Shown: positions 22,957 through 31,125 of the stretch, one piece after another
Layout of the letters: every line of letters starts with the position of its first letter
Position numbering within the stretch: position 1 is the stretch's first letter
Origin: Pseudonocardia sp. SCN 73-27
GTDB lineage: Bacteria; Actinomycetota; Actinomycetes; Mycobacteriales; Pseudonocardiaceae
DNA: 64,000 nucleotides
Reading direction: 5' to 3'
Assembly: GCA_001725415.1 (NCBI GenBank)
Contig: MEGH01000001.1
Location: 164,151-228,150 of the forward strand
Program-made: the position numbers and the translations under genes
Notes under the pieces: model-generated
What the model was told of the DNA's origin: nothing
Database searches by the model: none
Seen by the model: the letters and a program-made list of their open reading frames with translations, nothing else

Positions 22957-24815
22957 TTGTCGCAGCCGGATCCGGACTTCGAGGCCTTGCTGCAGCACCT
23001 GAAGCAGACCCGTGGGTTCGACTTCACCGGGTACAAGCGCAGCAGCCTGGTGCGGCGGTGGCGCGGCGCATGTCGCAGGTAGGGCTCACCGAGTACGGCG
23101 ACTACCTCGACCACCTCGAGCTGCACGCCGAGGAGTTCACCGCACTCTTCAACACGATCCTGATCAACGTCACGGGTTTCTTCCGTGACCCCGACGCGTG
23201 GGACTACCTGCGCACCGAGGTGTTGCCCGCGCTGCTGGCGAGCAAGAGCGCGACCGAGCCGGTGCGGGTCTGGAGCGCCGGCTGCGCGTCGGGCGAGGAG
23301 GCCTACACCCTCGCGATCGTGCTGGCCGAGATGCTCGGTCCTGCCGAGTTCCGGGACCGCGTGAAGATCTACGCCACCGACGTCGACGAGGAAGCGCTGT
23401 CGCACGCGCGGCAGGGCATGTACTCCGAGCGCGAGGTGAGCGGTGTCCCTGAGGAGCTGCGCGACCGGTACTTCGAGCAGCTCGGAGGCCGGTTCACGTT
23501 CCGAAAGGACCTGCGCCGCTCGGTGATCTTCGGTCGCAACGACCTCGTGCAGGACGCCCCGATCTCGCGCATCGACCTGCTGGTGTGCCGCAACACGCTC
23601 ATGTATTTCAATGCCGAGACGCAGGCGCGCATCCTGGCGCGTTTCCACTTCGGGCTCTCGGAGCCCGGAGTGCTGTTCCTGGGCAAGGCCGAGATGCTGC
23701 TCAGCCACGGCACGATGTTCCTGCCGATCGACCTCAAGCGTCGTACCTTCCGCAAGACCCCGCGTGTCACGCCCCAGAACGGGACGCTGTTCGCCGACCC
23801 GCCGCCCATGGCCACCCGGACGGCGCCCGACGGCATCGAGCTGCTGCGCGACGAGGCGGCCCTCGCATCCCCTCTGGCACAGGTCGTGCTCAACGCCGAC
23901 GGCCTGGTCGCCGTGGTGAACCGGCAGGCCGAGGTGTTGTTCGGCATCTCGGCGCGCGACGTCGGGCGGCCGTTCCGGGACCTCGAGCTGTCGTACCGGC
24001 CGCTGGAGCTGCGCCGCCACATCGAGAAGGCCCTGGAGGAGCGGCGCACGGTCCGCATCACCGACGTCGCCTACAACCGCGGGCCCGAGGTCGTGTACCT
24101 CGAGGTCCAGGTGAGCCCGTTGGCCAACGGCGTGATCGAGCCGCTCGGTGTCAGCGTCGCGTTCCACGACGTCACCGACTTCCGCCGGTTGCAGGACGAG
24201 CTCGAGCAGGCCAACCGTCAGCTCGAGACGGCCTACGAGGAGCTCCAGTCGACCAACGAGGAGTTGGAGACGACCAACGAGGAGCTGCAGTCCACGGTCG
24301 AGGAGCTGGAGACGACCAACGAGGAGCTCCAGTCCACGAACGAGGAGCTGGAGACGATGAACGAGGAGCTGCAGTCGACCAACGACGAGCTCCAGACGAT
24401 CAACGACGAGCTGCAGGACCGTACGGCCGAGTTGGACCGCAGCAACGAGTTCCTCGAGACGATCCTGACCAGCCTTCGGGCGGGTGTGGTGGTCGTGGGC
24501 CCGGAGCTGGTGGTGCAGGCGTGGAACCACCAGGCGGAGGAGTTGTGGGGACTGCGCCGTGACGAGGCCATCGGGGAGCACCTGCTGAACCTCGACATCG
24601 GGCTGCCACTGGACCAGGTGCGGCCGGTCGTGCGGAGCACGCTCGCGGGTGAGGACGGCCCGCACGAGGTCACCGTCGCCGCCATCAACCGGCGTGGGCG
24701 GGGCATCGAGGTGCGCGTCGTCGCCAGTCCGCTGCGTGGGCCTGACGCGGCAGCCGTCGTCGGTGCGATCCTGACGATGGAGGAGGCGTCCGCGACCGAG
24801 GACGCCACCCGCTGA
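22957..24815 (+). CDS. CheR methyltransferase-coiled coil-PAS protein, apparent 1-nt frameshift near 23058
   Basis: The main frame from GTG 23058 gives 585 residues: the rest of the CheR N-domain (RMSQVGLTEYGDYLDHLELH), the SAM domain (RVWSAGCASGEEAYTLAIVL, CRNTLMYFNAETQARI), a PAS domain near residues 270-380, a heptad coiled coil and a second PAS-like domain at the end. The true beginning lies in another frame: TTG 22957 with CAGGAG upstream encodes DPDFEALLQHLKQTRGFDFT and GYKRSSLVRR, exactly the missing CheR start. One extra G in the run CGGCGGTGG would join them. Either a sequencing error or a real mutation removing about 34 residues. The methylation target is unknown because no MCP gene is close. 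Confidence 0.85.
24237..24419 (+). repeat. Tandem heptad repeats (EELQSTN/EELETTN)
   Basis: Almost nine consecutive seven-codon units within the CheR-PAS gene alternate EELQSTN and EELETTN, with the last units drifting to DELQTIN and DELQD. At the DNA level this gives 21- and 42-base near repeats. The protein segment is a continuous coiled coil linking the two PAS regions, with Glu-Glu pairs at a regular spacing next to Ser/Thr. Confidence 0.9.
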
Positions 24816-24848
24816 CCGCGCGCGCCCTGACAGCCGGCGGGAGGACGG

Positions 24849-25289
24849 ATGGACGACGACGCCGCCCTGCTCGCGGCGGTCGAGCGCCGTCGGGAGCAGA
24901 TCGCGGGCCGGCTCGAGGAGCTCCGGGTGCGCCGACGGCGGCTCGCCGCGCAGGGGAGCCAGGGGTCGACGGAGGCCGACGTCGGGACCGCGGCGCTGGC
25001 GGCGCAGGAGGCGCGTCGGTACGCCGCCGAGGCCAGGGCGCGGCTGGCCGAGCGTCACGAGGCCGCGATCGCCCGTCACGTCGAGGCGGCCGCAGTGCTG
25101 GCCGCGGCGGGTGACCATGTCGCGGCCGCGCGCCACCTCGCGGCGGCCGACGCCGCCCGCGCGGCCGGCCCGACCCGCGCCGCGCCGCCCCGGCCGTCAG
25201 CCTCTCCCGGAGCGGGCCCGGGTGAGGCACCATCGACGGTGGACGAGGGAGGCGACGCGGAATGCGGGACGGACGCGACGACGACCTGA
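24849..25289 (+). CDS. Hypothetical charged helical protein
   Basis: 146 residues. The first 100 are Ala/Arg/Glu-rich helices (DDDAALLAAVERRREQIAGR, ARRYAAEARARLAERHEAAI) likely to form a coiled coil; the tail is Pro/Ala-rich and disordered. No family is recognised. GGAGGA precedes the ATG closely, and its end overlaps the next gene by 28 bases, so it belongs to the same transcript as cheB-cheR and the STAS-HATPase gene. A structural or adaptor role is possible. Confidence 0.6.
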   Translation: MDDDAALLAAVERRREQIAGRLEELRVRRRRLAAQGSQGSTEADVGTAALAAQEARRYAAEARARLAERHEAAIARHVEAAAVLAAAGDHVAAARHLAAADAARAAGPTRAAPPRPSASPGAGPGEAPSTVDEGGDAECGTDATTT

Positions 25290-25990
25290 CCGTCCGGATC
25301 GAGGACGACCTCGGGGTTCCGGTGGCGGTCTGCACGGGCAGGCTCACGGTCGCGACCAGCAGCACGCTGCGCGGCGCACTCGGCAAGCAGCTGCTCGACC
25401 GTGGCCGGCTGCTCATCGAGGTCGACGGGCTGCAGCCCACGTCGTCGGCGCACACCGCGGTGTTCTCGTCCGTGCTGGCACGTTCCGGCGGGTGGCCGAC
25501 GGCACGGATGGTGGTGGTCGGGACGGGGCAGCTGGTCACCGTCATGCGGCTCGCGGGCAACGAGCGCGAGGTTCCGATCGCCGCCGACCGGGCAGCGGGC
25601 CTGGCCAGGCTGGACCACGCACCGGACCGGGTCCGGCGGACGACCGAGTTGCCGGGCGCCGTCCGCGCGACACGCTATGTCCGGGAGCTCGTCCGGGTCG
25701 CGTGCTCGGACTGGGACATCCCGGACGAGGTCCGCGACCGCGCGATGGTGGTCGCCGACGAGCTGGTGGCCAACGCGGTCCAGCACACCCGTGGCCCGGC
25801 GGAGCTGGCCCTCACCATGGATGCACAGGGGCTGCGCGTCTCGGTCCGCGACGGCTCGTCGACCCTCCCGCCGAGCACCCCCGACCCGATGCACGGGCTC
25901 GCGGTGGTGGCCGCGCTCGGCGACGCGCAGGGAGTGAGTCCTCACCTCGACGGCAAGACGGTATGGGTCCTCTTGCGACGGCCGGACTGA
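25262..25990 (+). CDS. STAS-HATPase fusion (RsbW-type anti-sigma kinase)
   Basis: 242 residues. The first half (about 10-105) resembles a STAS domain: VPVAVCTGRLTVATSSTLRG, LLIEVDGLQPTSSAHTAVFS. The second half (about 115-240) is a GHKL ATPase with the N box AMVVADELVANAVQHTRGPA and RVSVRDGSSTLPP. Fusion of an antagonist-like STAS and a kinase-like domain in one chain parallels other actinobacterial stress regulators. GAGGGAGG lies upstream of the ATG. With the RsbU-type phosphatase and the single STAS protein it completes a set for partner switching, though the controlled sigma factor is not in the window unless it is SigK. Confidence 0.85.
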   Translation: MRDGRDDDLTVRIEDDLGVPVAVCTGRLTVATSSTLRGALGKQLLDRGRLLIEVDGLQPTSSAHTAVFSSVLARSGGWPTARMVVVGTGQLVTVMRLAGNEREVPIAADRAAGLARLDHAPDRVRRTTELPGAVRATRYVRELVRVACSDWDIPDEVRDRAMVVADELVANAVQHTRGPAELALTMDAQGLRVSVRDGSSTLPPSTPDPMHGLAVVAALGDAQGVSPHLDGKTVWVLLRRPD

Positions 25991-26033
25991 CCGGACGACC
26001 CACGGTCGGCCCCGGCCGGCCCGGTCGAACAAC

Positions 26034-26363
26034 ATGGGCGCGCTGCTGATCGGCTTCGTCGTGGTCGCCATCGGCCTGAGCTTCGGGACCAACGCCGGGT
26101 ACGCGATCAACCCCGCGCGTGACCTCGGGCCACGGCTGCTCACCTACATCGAGGGCTGGGGCAGGCTGGCGTTCCCCGGCGAGGGGACGTACTTCGGCAA
26201 CTACTGGTGGGTGCCGATCGTCGGTCCGCTCATCGGCGGGGTCGTCGGGATCTGCGTCTACGACCTGCTCGTGGGTGGCACGCTCATCGACCGGGAGCGC
26301 GTCGGCGAGAGGCCCGAACCCGGCCGCGTCGCCGACAGCCCGCCGCCGGACCCCGACGACTGA
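26034..26363 (+). pseudogene. Aquaporin/GlpF-type channel, C-terminal fragment
   Basis: 109 residues covering only the last third of a MIP channel: LIGFVVVAIGLSFGTNAGYA, INPARDLGPRLLTYIEGWG with the second NPA box (NPARD, glycerol-facilitator type), and YWWVPIVGPLIGGVVGICVY. The first NPA box and four helices are absent. Family members are about 250-290 residues. The upstream sequence is the end of the STAS-HATPase gene, so the 5' part was deleted. Not expected to form a channel. Confidence 0.8.
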
Positions 26364-26373
26364 GCCGCGCCGG

Positions 26374-27216
26374 TCAGTTCGCGCGCGGGCTGAGCTGCAG
26401 GGACTCGACGGCGGCGTGCAGCTCGGTCGCGGTGAGCGGGGCGGCGTCGGAGCCGAGAGCGCGGAGCAGGTCGCGCACCGCCGGTGCCCAGGCCGGTCCC
26501 AGCCGCGCGGACCGCAGCAGGTCGACGTCGGCGAGGGCGGCGTCCGCGGTGGTGGTGTGGACGCGACCGCCCTCCACGACCGCGACCTCCTGCGCCCAGC
26601 GGTACGCGAGGTCGACGTCGTGGGTCGACAGGACGATGGTCGTCCCGGCGCGGTGCAGGTCGTCGAGGGTGCCGACGAGCTCCTCGACGCCTTCGGGATC
26701 GAGGCCCGCGGTGGGCTCGTCGAGAATCAGCACGCCGGGGCGCATGGCGACGGCCCCGGCGATCGCGACCCGCTTCTTCTGCCCGAAGGACAGCAGGTGG
26801 GTGGGGCGGTCGGCGAGGTTCGCGACGCCGAGTGCGGTGAGGGCGGCGTCGACCCGCTGCTCGACCTCGGCGGGCGGCAGCCCGAGGTTGAGGGGGCCGA
26901 AGGAGACGTCCTGGGCGACGTCGGCGGCGAAGAGCTGGTCGTCGGGGTCCTGCAGGACGAGCTGGACGCGTTCGCGCAGCCGGGTGAGGTCGGCGCGCTT
27001 GCGGCGCAGCGGGGTGCCGTCGACGATCACGGCGCCCTCGGTCGGTTCGAGCAGGCCGAGCAGCAGCCGGAAGAGGGTGGTCTTGCCGCCGCCGTTGGGG
27101 CCGAGCACGGCGAGGCGACGGTTCTCGTGGATCTCGAGGTCGGCGCCGACGAGGACGGGCCGGCCGGGCTCGTAGGAGAAGACGAGACCGGAGGCCTGCA
27201 GGACCGGGGTGGCCAT
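26374..27216 (-). CDS. cbiO: Cobalt ECF transporter ATPase CbiO
   Basis: 280 residues, a typical energy-coupling-factor ABC ATPase: Walker A LGPNGGGKTT, Q-loop QLVLQDPDDQLFAADV, signature LLSFGQKKRVAIAGAVAMRP, Walker B GVLILDEPTAGLDPEG and switch STHDVDL. The C-terminal about 60 residues are an extra regulatory-looking tail. It is the last gene of cbiMNQO and its start overlaps the cbiQ stop by one base. It powers cobalt (possibly nickel) uptake for cobalamin synthesis. Confidence 0.92.
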   Translation of the reverse strand: MATPVLQASGLVFSYEPGRPVLVGADLEIHENRRLAVLGPNGGGKTTLFRLLLGLLEPTEGAVIVDGTPLRRKRADLTRLRERVQLVLQDPDDQLFAADVAQDVSFGPLNLGLPPAEVEQRVDAALTALGVANLADRPTHLLSFGQKKRVAIAGAVAMRPGVLILDEPTAGLDPEGVEELVGTLDDLHRAGTTIVLSTHDVDLAYRWAQEVAVVEGGRVHTTTADAALADVDLLRSARLGPAWAPAVRDLLRALGSDAAPLTATELHAAVESLQLSPRAN

Positions 27217-27953
27217 CAGGGCGCCAGGAGCAGGGTCGAGGTGACGATCGCAGCGAGCAGCGCGATCGTCGCGATCAGGAACGGCGCCGAGACCGGCCGG
27301 GCCGGGACGAGGACGTGCAGCGAGCCGTTGTAGCCGCGGGACGCCAGGCCCTGCTCGAGGCGGCGGGCCCGGTCGAAGGCGCGCACGAAGATGGCGGCGC
27401 CCTGCCCGGTCAGCGACCGGAAGGTCGTCGGCCAGGTGCGGAAGCCGAGCCGGCCGGCCTGGGCGTCACGGATGACCCGGATCGACTCCAGGAGCAGGAA
27501 GAGCATGCGGTACATGAGCGATGCGATCTCCGTGACTGCGGGCGGGACGCCGAGCTTCTCGAGCCGGGGCAGGAGGTCGGCCAACGGTGTGGTCGCCGCG
27601 AACAGGAGCAGGCAGAGCAGGGCGGCGACGGCGCGGCCGCCGAGCTCGAGGGCGCGGGGCCATCCGGTCGGGTCCCACTGGATCCACTGCTGCCCGCCGA
27701 TGGCGACGAGCAGCGGCAGCATCCCGGTGACGACGAACCCGAGCGGAACCCGCACGGCCCGCCACAGCACCCGCGGCGCGAGCCCGGCCGGGCCGAGCAC
27801 GAGGACGAGCGCTGCGGCGCCGACGATGGCCGCACCCGGCCACGTCGGCAGGGCGACGGCGAGCACGAGCAGTCCCAGCGAGAGCAGGGCCTTCTCGCCG
27901 GGATGGCGGGTGCGCCAGCGGTTGGTGTAGGCGGCTGCGTCGAGCGGCAGCAT
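27216..27953 (-). CDS. cbiQ: Cobalt ECF transporter T component CbiQ
   Basis: 245 residues with five to six membrane helices. The start LPLDAAAYTNRWRTRHPGEK is characteristic of CbiQ, and the coupling helices carry ARRLEQGLASRGYNG, the A-R-G motif that contacts the ATPase. It scaffolds CbiO and the CbiMN substrate unit. It abuts cbiN with a one-base overlap. Confidence 0.92.
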   Translation of the reverse strand: MLPLDAAAYTNRWRTRHPGEKALLSLGLLVLAVALPTWPGAAIVGAAALVLVLGPAGLAPRVLWRAVRVPLGFVVTGMLPLLVAIGGQQWIQWDPTGWPRALELGGRAVAALLCLLLFAATTPLADLLPRLEKLGVPPAVTEIASLMYRMLFLLLESIRVIRDAQAGRLGFRTWPTTFRSLTGQGAAIFVRAFDRARRLEQGLASRGYNGSLHVLVPARPVSAPFLIATIALLAAIVTSTLLLAP

Positions 27954-28318
27954 CAGGAGTCGCGGGCGTCGACCGGCTGCGGACGGTCGGACACATTCGC
28001 GGACCCACCCGCGGCCGCCGCCGCGGTAGCAGCCTCCCGGGCGAAGCGGCGCTTCGTCCGGGCGACGCCGAAGTAGTAGCAGACGACGCCGGCGCCGATC
28101 GCAGCCTGGAGTGCGAACAGGCCCGATGCGACCTCGCCCGACGGCGGCTCGTAGATGTAGCTGAACCAGGGCTGGTAGTCGGGGTGCGACTCGGTGATCG
28201 CCTCCTGCGCGATGCCGTCGGCACCCCCGTACTCGCCCTCGACGAACAGCACCGGGATGGCGGCGAGGGCCAGGACGGCCACGACGATGAGCCAGTTGAG
28301 CAGCGTCGACCGCTTCAC
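27953..28318 (-). CDS. cbiN: Cobalt ECF transporter subunit CbiN
   Basis: 121 residues, two helices ([19 protein letters not shown] and [20 protein letters not shown]) flanking an outer loop with [11 protein letters not shown] and [20 protein letters not shown], the family hallmark. CbiN stimulates metal loading by CbiM. A Pro/Ala-rich tail is longer than usual. It overlaps the cbiM stop by four bases. Confidence 0.9.
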   Translation of the reverse strand: MKRSTLLNWLIVVAVLALAAIPVLFVEGEYGGADGIAQEAITESHPDYQPWFSYIYEPPSGEVASGLFALQAAIGAGVVCYYFGVARTKRRFAREAATAAAAAGGSANVSDRPQPVDARDS

Positions 28319-29016
28319 GCGTCGACCTCCTTCGAGGCGGCGGGGGTGGCGGACGCGGCCGGCAGGATGCGCAGGCGGCGCAGCTCGTCGGGGCTGATGC
28401 GGACGAGCAGGCGCACGACGAGCAGCGTCAGAAGACCTTCGCTGATGGCGAGCGGGATCTGGGTGATCGCGAAGATGGAGCTGAACTTGACGATCGCGCC
28501 GGCGATGCCGGAGGCGGCGTCGGGGAACGCGAGCGCGAGCTGAACGCTGGTCACGCAGTAGGTGGCGAGGTCACCCAGTGCCGCAGCGAGGAAGACGCCG
28601 AGGCCGAGTCCGCCGCCGAGCTGCCGGGTCAGCCGGTAGACGCCGTAGGCGACCCAGGGGCCGACGATTGCCATCGAGAAGACGTTCGCGCCCAGGGTCG
28701 TGAGCCCGCCGTGCGCGAGCAGCACGGCTTGGAAGAACAGCACGATCGTCCCGAGCAGGGCCATGACGGGTGGTCGGAACAGGACTGCCCCGAGGCCGGT
28801 GCCGGTGGGGTGCGAGCAGGAGCCGGTGACCGAGGGGATCTTCAACGCCGAGAGGACGAAGCTGAACGCTCCGGCGGCGCCGAGGAGAAGCTTGGTGTCG
28901 GGCTCGTCGCGGACCTGGCGGACCACGGCACGGGCGCCGTGGATCACGAACGGTGCGGCTGCCACTCCCCAGGCTGCTGCGTGCAGCGGCGGCAGATAAC
29001 CCTCGGCGATGTGCAC
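28315..29016 (-). CDS. cbiM: Cobalt ECF transporter substrate-binding subunit CbiM
   Basis: 233 residues. The start GTG at 29014-29016 gives [17 protein letters not shown], and the N-terminal Met-His-x-x-E segment with its His is a required metal ligand in CbiM/NikM, which fixes the start; GGGAG precedes it. Other signatures are [20 protein letters not shown] and [20 protein letters not shown]. Seven helices. First gene of cbiMNQO. No cobalamin riboswitch box could be recognised in the leader, but a palindrome lies at 29087-29102. Confidence 0.92.
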   Translation of the reverse strand: MHIAEGYLPPLHAAAWGVAAAPFVIHGARAVVRQVRDEPDTKLLLGAAGAFSFVLSALKIPSVTGSCSHPTGTGLGAVLFRPPVMALLGTIVLFFQAVLLAHGGLTTLGANVFSMAIVGPWVAYGVYRLTRQLGGGLGLGVFLAAALGDLATYCVTSVQLALAFPDAASGIAGAIVKFSSIFAITQIPLAISEGLLTLLVVRLLVRISPDELRRLRILPAASATPAASKEVDA

Positions 29017-29086
29017 TGGTGGTCTCCCAACGGGCAGAGCAAGGACGGGCGGGACCGTAAGACGCGGCACTTGCTCAGGTCAATAC

Positions 29087-29102
29087 TTGACTATGTGGTC
29101 AA
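29087..29102. promoter_or_regulatory. Palindrome TTGAC-N6-GTCAA upstream of cbiM
   Basis: TTGACTATGTGGTCAA is an interrupted perfect palindrome in the only AT-rich patch between the divergent cbi and kdp operons; a further GTCAAT half-site sits eight bases away at 29079. The minus strand reads TTGACC, which could serve as a -35 for cbiM. The size and shape suit an ArsR/NmtR-like or other dimeric repressor, so metal-responsive control of cbiMNQO is a reasonable guess. Confidence 0.5.
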
Positions 29103-29295
29103 TGGTGTGGTGGTCAGGCCACTCCGGCGTCCGCCCTCCCGGTGACCGCCGTCTCGCGGGCGTCAGGATCGCGTCAAGACCGCTGGTGAGGGCGTCAAGG
29201 TCGCGTCGGGAAACCGTCGCCGGCCCCCGCCCGGACCAAGACTCGGCGACGTCTCCGCCAGAGGGTCTGGCGAGGGTCCCCGAGGGAGTTGTCCC

Positions 29296-29379
29296 GTGGC
29301 CGATGTGCTGTACGCACTGCTGCTGGTGGGCGGGTTCGTCGTCCTGGCGCTGTGCCTGCGCGGTCTGGAGCGGCTGTGA
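29296..29379 (+). CDS. 27-residue membrane peptide preceding kdpF
   Basis: GTG to TGA encodes VADVLYALLLVGGFVVLALC then LRGLERL: one hydrophobic helix ending in a basic Arg-x-x-Glu-Arg-Leu tail. The stop codon overlaps the GTG of kdpF (GTGA), which argues for genuine translation in the kdp operon. Its anchor-plus-basic-tail shape resembles KdpF itself. It might be a second small stabilising subunit of the Kdp pump. It is normally missed by annotation because of its size. Confidence 0.6.
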   Translation: MADVLYALLLVGGFVVLALCLRGLERL

Positions 29380-29477
29380 GCACCGTCGACGTGGTGACGA
29401 ACGTGGTGGGCGGCGGCGTCGCGCTCGCCCTGCTCGTCTACCTGGCGGTCGCGCTGCTGCGGCCGGAGAGGTTCTGA
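29376..29477 (+). CDS. kdpF: Potassium-transporting ATPase small subunit KdpF
   Basis: 33 residues from a GTG: STVDVVTNVVGGGVALALLV then YLAVALLRPERF. The ending LVYLxxALLRPERF is the KdpF signature. KdpF is a single-helix peptide that stabilises KdpFABC in lipid. It lies five bases before kdpA. Confidence 0.9.
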   Translation: MSTVDVVTNVVGGGVALALLVYLAVALLRPERF

Positions 29478-29481
29478 CGTC

Positions 29482-31125
29482 GTGAACGACACTCTCGCGG
29501 GCCTGCTCCAGGTCGCCGCGCTGCTGGTCCTGCTCGCCGCCTGCTACGCCCCGCTCGGGGACTACATGGCGAAGGTCTTCACCACCGAGCGGCACTGGCG
29601 CGTCGAGACGCTGCTGTACCGGGTGGCGCGGGTCGATCCGTCGTCCGGGCAGCGATGGCCCGTCTACGCCGCGGGCGTCCTGGGCTTCTCCTTCGTCTCG
29701 ATCGTGCTGCTCTACCTGCTGCAACGGCTCCAGCCGGTGTTGCCGGCGTCGTTCGACCGGGGCTCGGTGGGCCCGGCGACGGCGTTCAACACGGCGATCT
29801 CGTTCGTCACCAACACGAACTGGCAGTCCTACGTGCCCGAGCAGACGCTCGGCAACACGGTGCAGATGGCCGGGCTGACGGTGCAGAACGTCCTCTCCGC
29901 GGCCGTCGGGATCGCGGTGGCCGTAGCGCTGATCAGGGGCATCGTCGCGAGCAACACCGACCGGATCGGCAACTTCTGGGTCGACCTGACCCGCGCGGTC
30001 GTCCGCATCATGCTGCCCTTCGCGTTCGTCGCCGCGGTGCTCCTGCTGGTCATGGGCGTGACGATGTCGCTGCGCTCGGGCGTCGACGTCGGGGGCACGA
30101 CCTTCCCGTTGGCACCCACCGCGTCCCAGGAGGCGGTCAAGCAGCTGGGCACCAACGGCGGCGGCATCTTCAACGCCAACTCCGCGCACCCGTTCGAGAA
30201 CCCGACCGCGCTGTCCAACCTGTTCGAGATCTTCCTGCTGCTCGTCGTCCCGGTGAGCTTGACGCGGACCTTCGGGACGATGGTCGGCAACCGCAGACAG
30301 GGCTCGGTGCTGCTCACCGTCATGGCCGGACTGTGGGCGATCATGCTGACGGTCGCCTGGCTGGCCGAGACGCACCCCAACGGCGCCGCGGGCATCGCGG
30401 CAGGGGCGATGGAGGGCAAGGAGACCCGCTTCGGGGTCCCGTCGTCGATCCTGTTCGGGGTGTCGACGACCGGCACCTCCACCGGTGCGGTCAACTCGTT
30501 GCACGACAGCTATTCCGGCGGCGCGGGCGGCGTGACGTTGCTGAACATGCTGCTCGGCGAGGTCGCGCCGGGCGGAGTGGGTGCGGGCCTGTACGGGCTG
30601 CTCGTGCTCGCGATCATCGCGGTGTTCCTCGCCGGGCTGATGGTCGGCCGCACGCCGGAGTACCTGGGCAAGAAGCTCGGCCGCCGCGAGGTGACCGCCG
30701 CGGCGGTGTCGATTCTCGTGATGCCGGCCGTCGTCCTCGTCGGCGCAGGGCTCGCGATCGCCCTGCCCGGCACCCTCGACGCGCTCAACAACGACGGCGC
30801 GCACGGCTTCTCAGAGGTCCTCTACGCCTACGCGAGCGCCGCCAACAACAACGGCTCCGCGTTCGCCGGCATCACCGTGACCAGCGACTTCTTCCAGTCG
30901 ACGCTCGGGATCGCGATGCTGCTCGGCCGGTTCGTGCCGATCCTGGCGATCCTCGCCCTCGCCGGCTCCCTCGCGCAGCAACGGCGCACCGAGGCGGGCG
31001 CCGGGACCCTCGCGACCGACAAACCGCTGTTCGGCGTGCTCGTCGCCGGGACCGTCGTCCTCGTCGCCGCCCTCACCTTCTTCCCGGCGCTCGCGCTCGG
31101 GCCCATCGCGGAGGCACTCGCATGA
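29482..31125 (+). CDS. kdpA: Potassium-transporting ATPase channel subunit KdpA
   Basis: 547 residues, about ten helices. The potassium filter loops are visible: [58 protein letters not shown] and [10 protein letters not shown]. KdpA is the channel-like K+-binding subunit of the high-affinity Kdp pump. GTG start at 29482; GGAGAGG just upstream. The stop overlaps kdpB (ATGA). Full length. Confidence 0.95.
   Translation: MNDTLAGLLQVAALLVLLAACYAPLGDYMAKVFTTERHWRVETLLYRVARVDPSSGQRWPVYAAGVLGFSFVSIVLLYLLQRLQPVLPASFDRGSVGPATAFNTAISFVTNTNWQSYVPEQTLGNTVQMAGLTVQNVLSAAVGIAVAVALIRGIVASNTDRIGNFWVDLTRAVVRIMLPFAFVAAVLLLVMGVTMSLRSGVDVGGTTFPLAPTASQEAVKQLGTNGGGIFNANSAHPFENPTALSNLFEIFLLLVVPVSLTRTFGTMVGNRRQGSVLLTVMAGLWAIMLTVAWLAETHPNGAAGIAAGAMEGKETRFGVPSSILFGVSTTGTSTGAVNSLHDSYSGGAGGVTLLNMLLGEVAPGGVGAGLYGLLVLAIIAVFLAGLMVGRTPEYLGKKLGRREVTAAAVSILVMPAVVLVGAGLAIALPGTLDALNNDGAHGFSEVLYAYASAANNNGSAFAGITVTSDFFQSTLGIAMLLGRFVPILAILALAGSLAQQRRTEAGAGTLATDKPLFGVLVAGTVVLVAALTFFPALALGPIAEALA

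Noticed and set aside
20967-25136. Very long minus-strand open frame opposite the MerR/STAS/CheB/CheR genes
   Set aside because: It is a GC-driven shadow: the protein is low-complexity Arg/Gln/Asp-rich with no domain, while the plus strand carries recognised families throughout.
29017-29290. Cobalamin riboswitch upstream of cbiM
   Set aside because: Expected because of cbi genes, but no recognisable B12-box or conserved core could be found by eye on the minus strand; a covariance search would decide.
29080-30804. Long minus-strand frame opposite kdpF-kdpA
   Set aside because: Composition is shadow-like (runs of Arg, Asp, Gln) and kdpF/kdpA on the plus strand are unambiguous.
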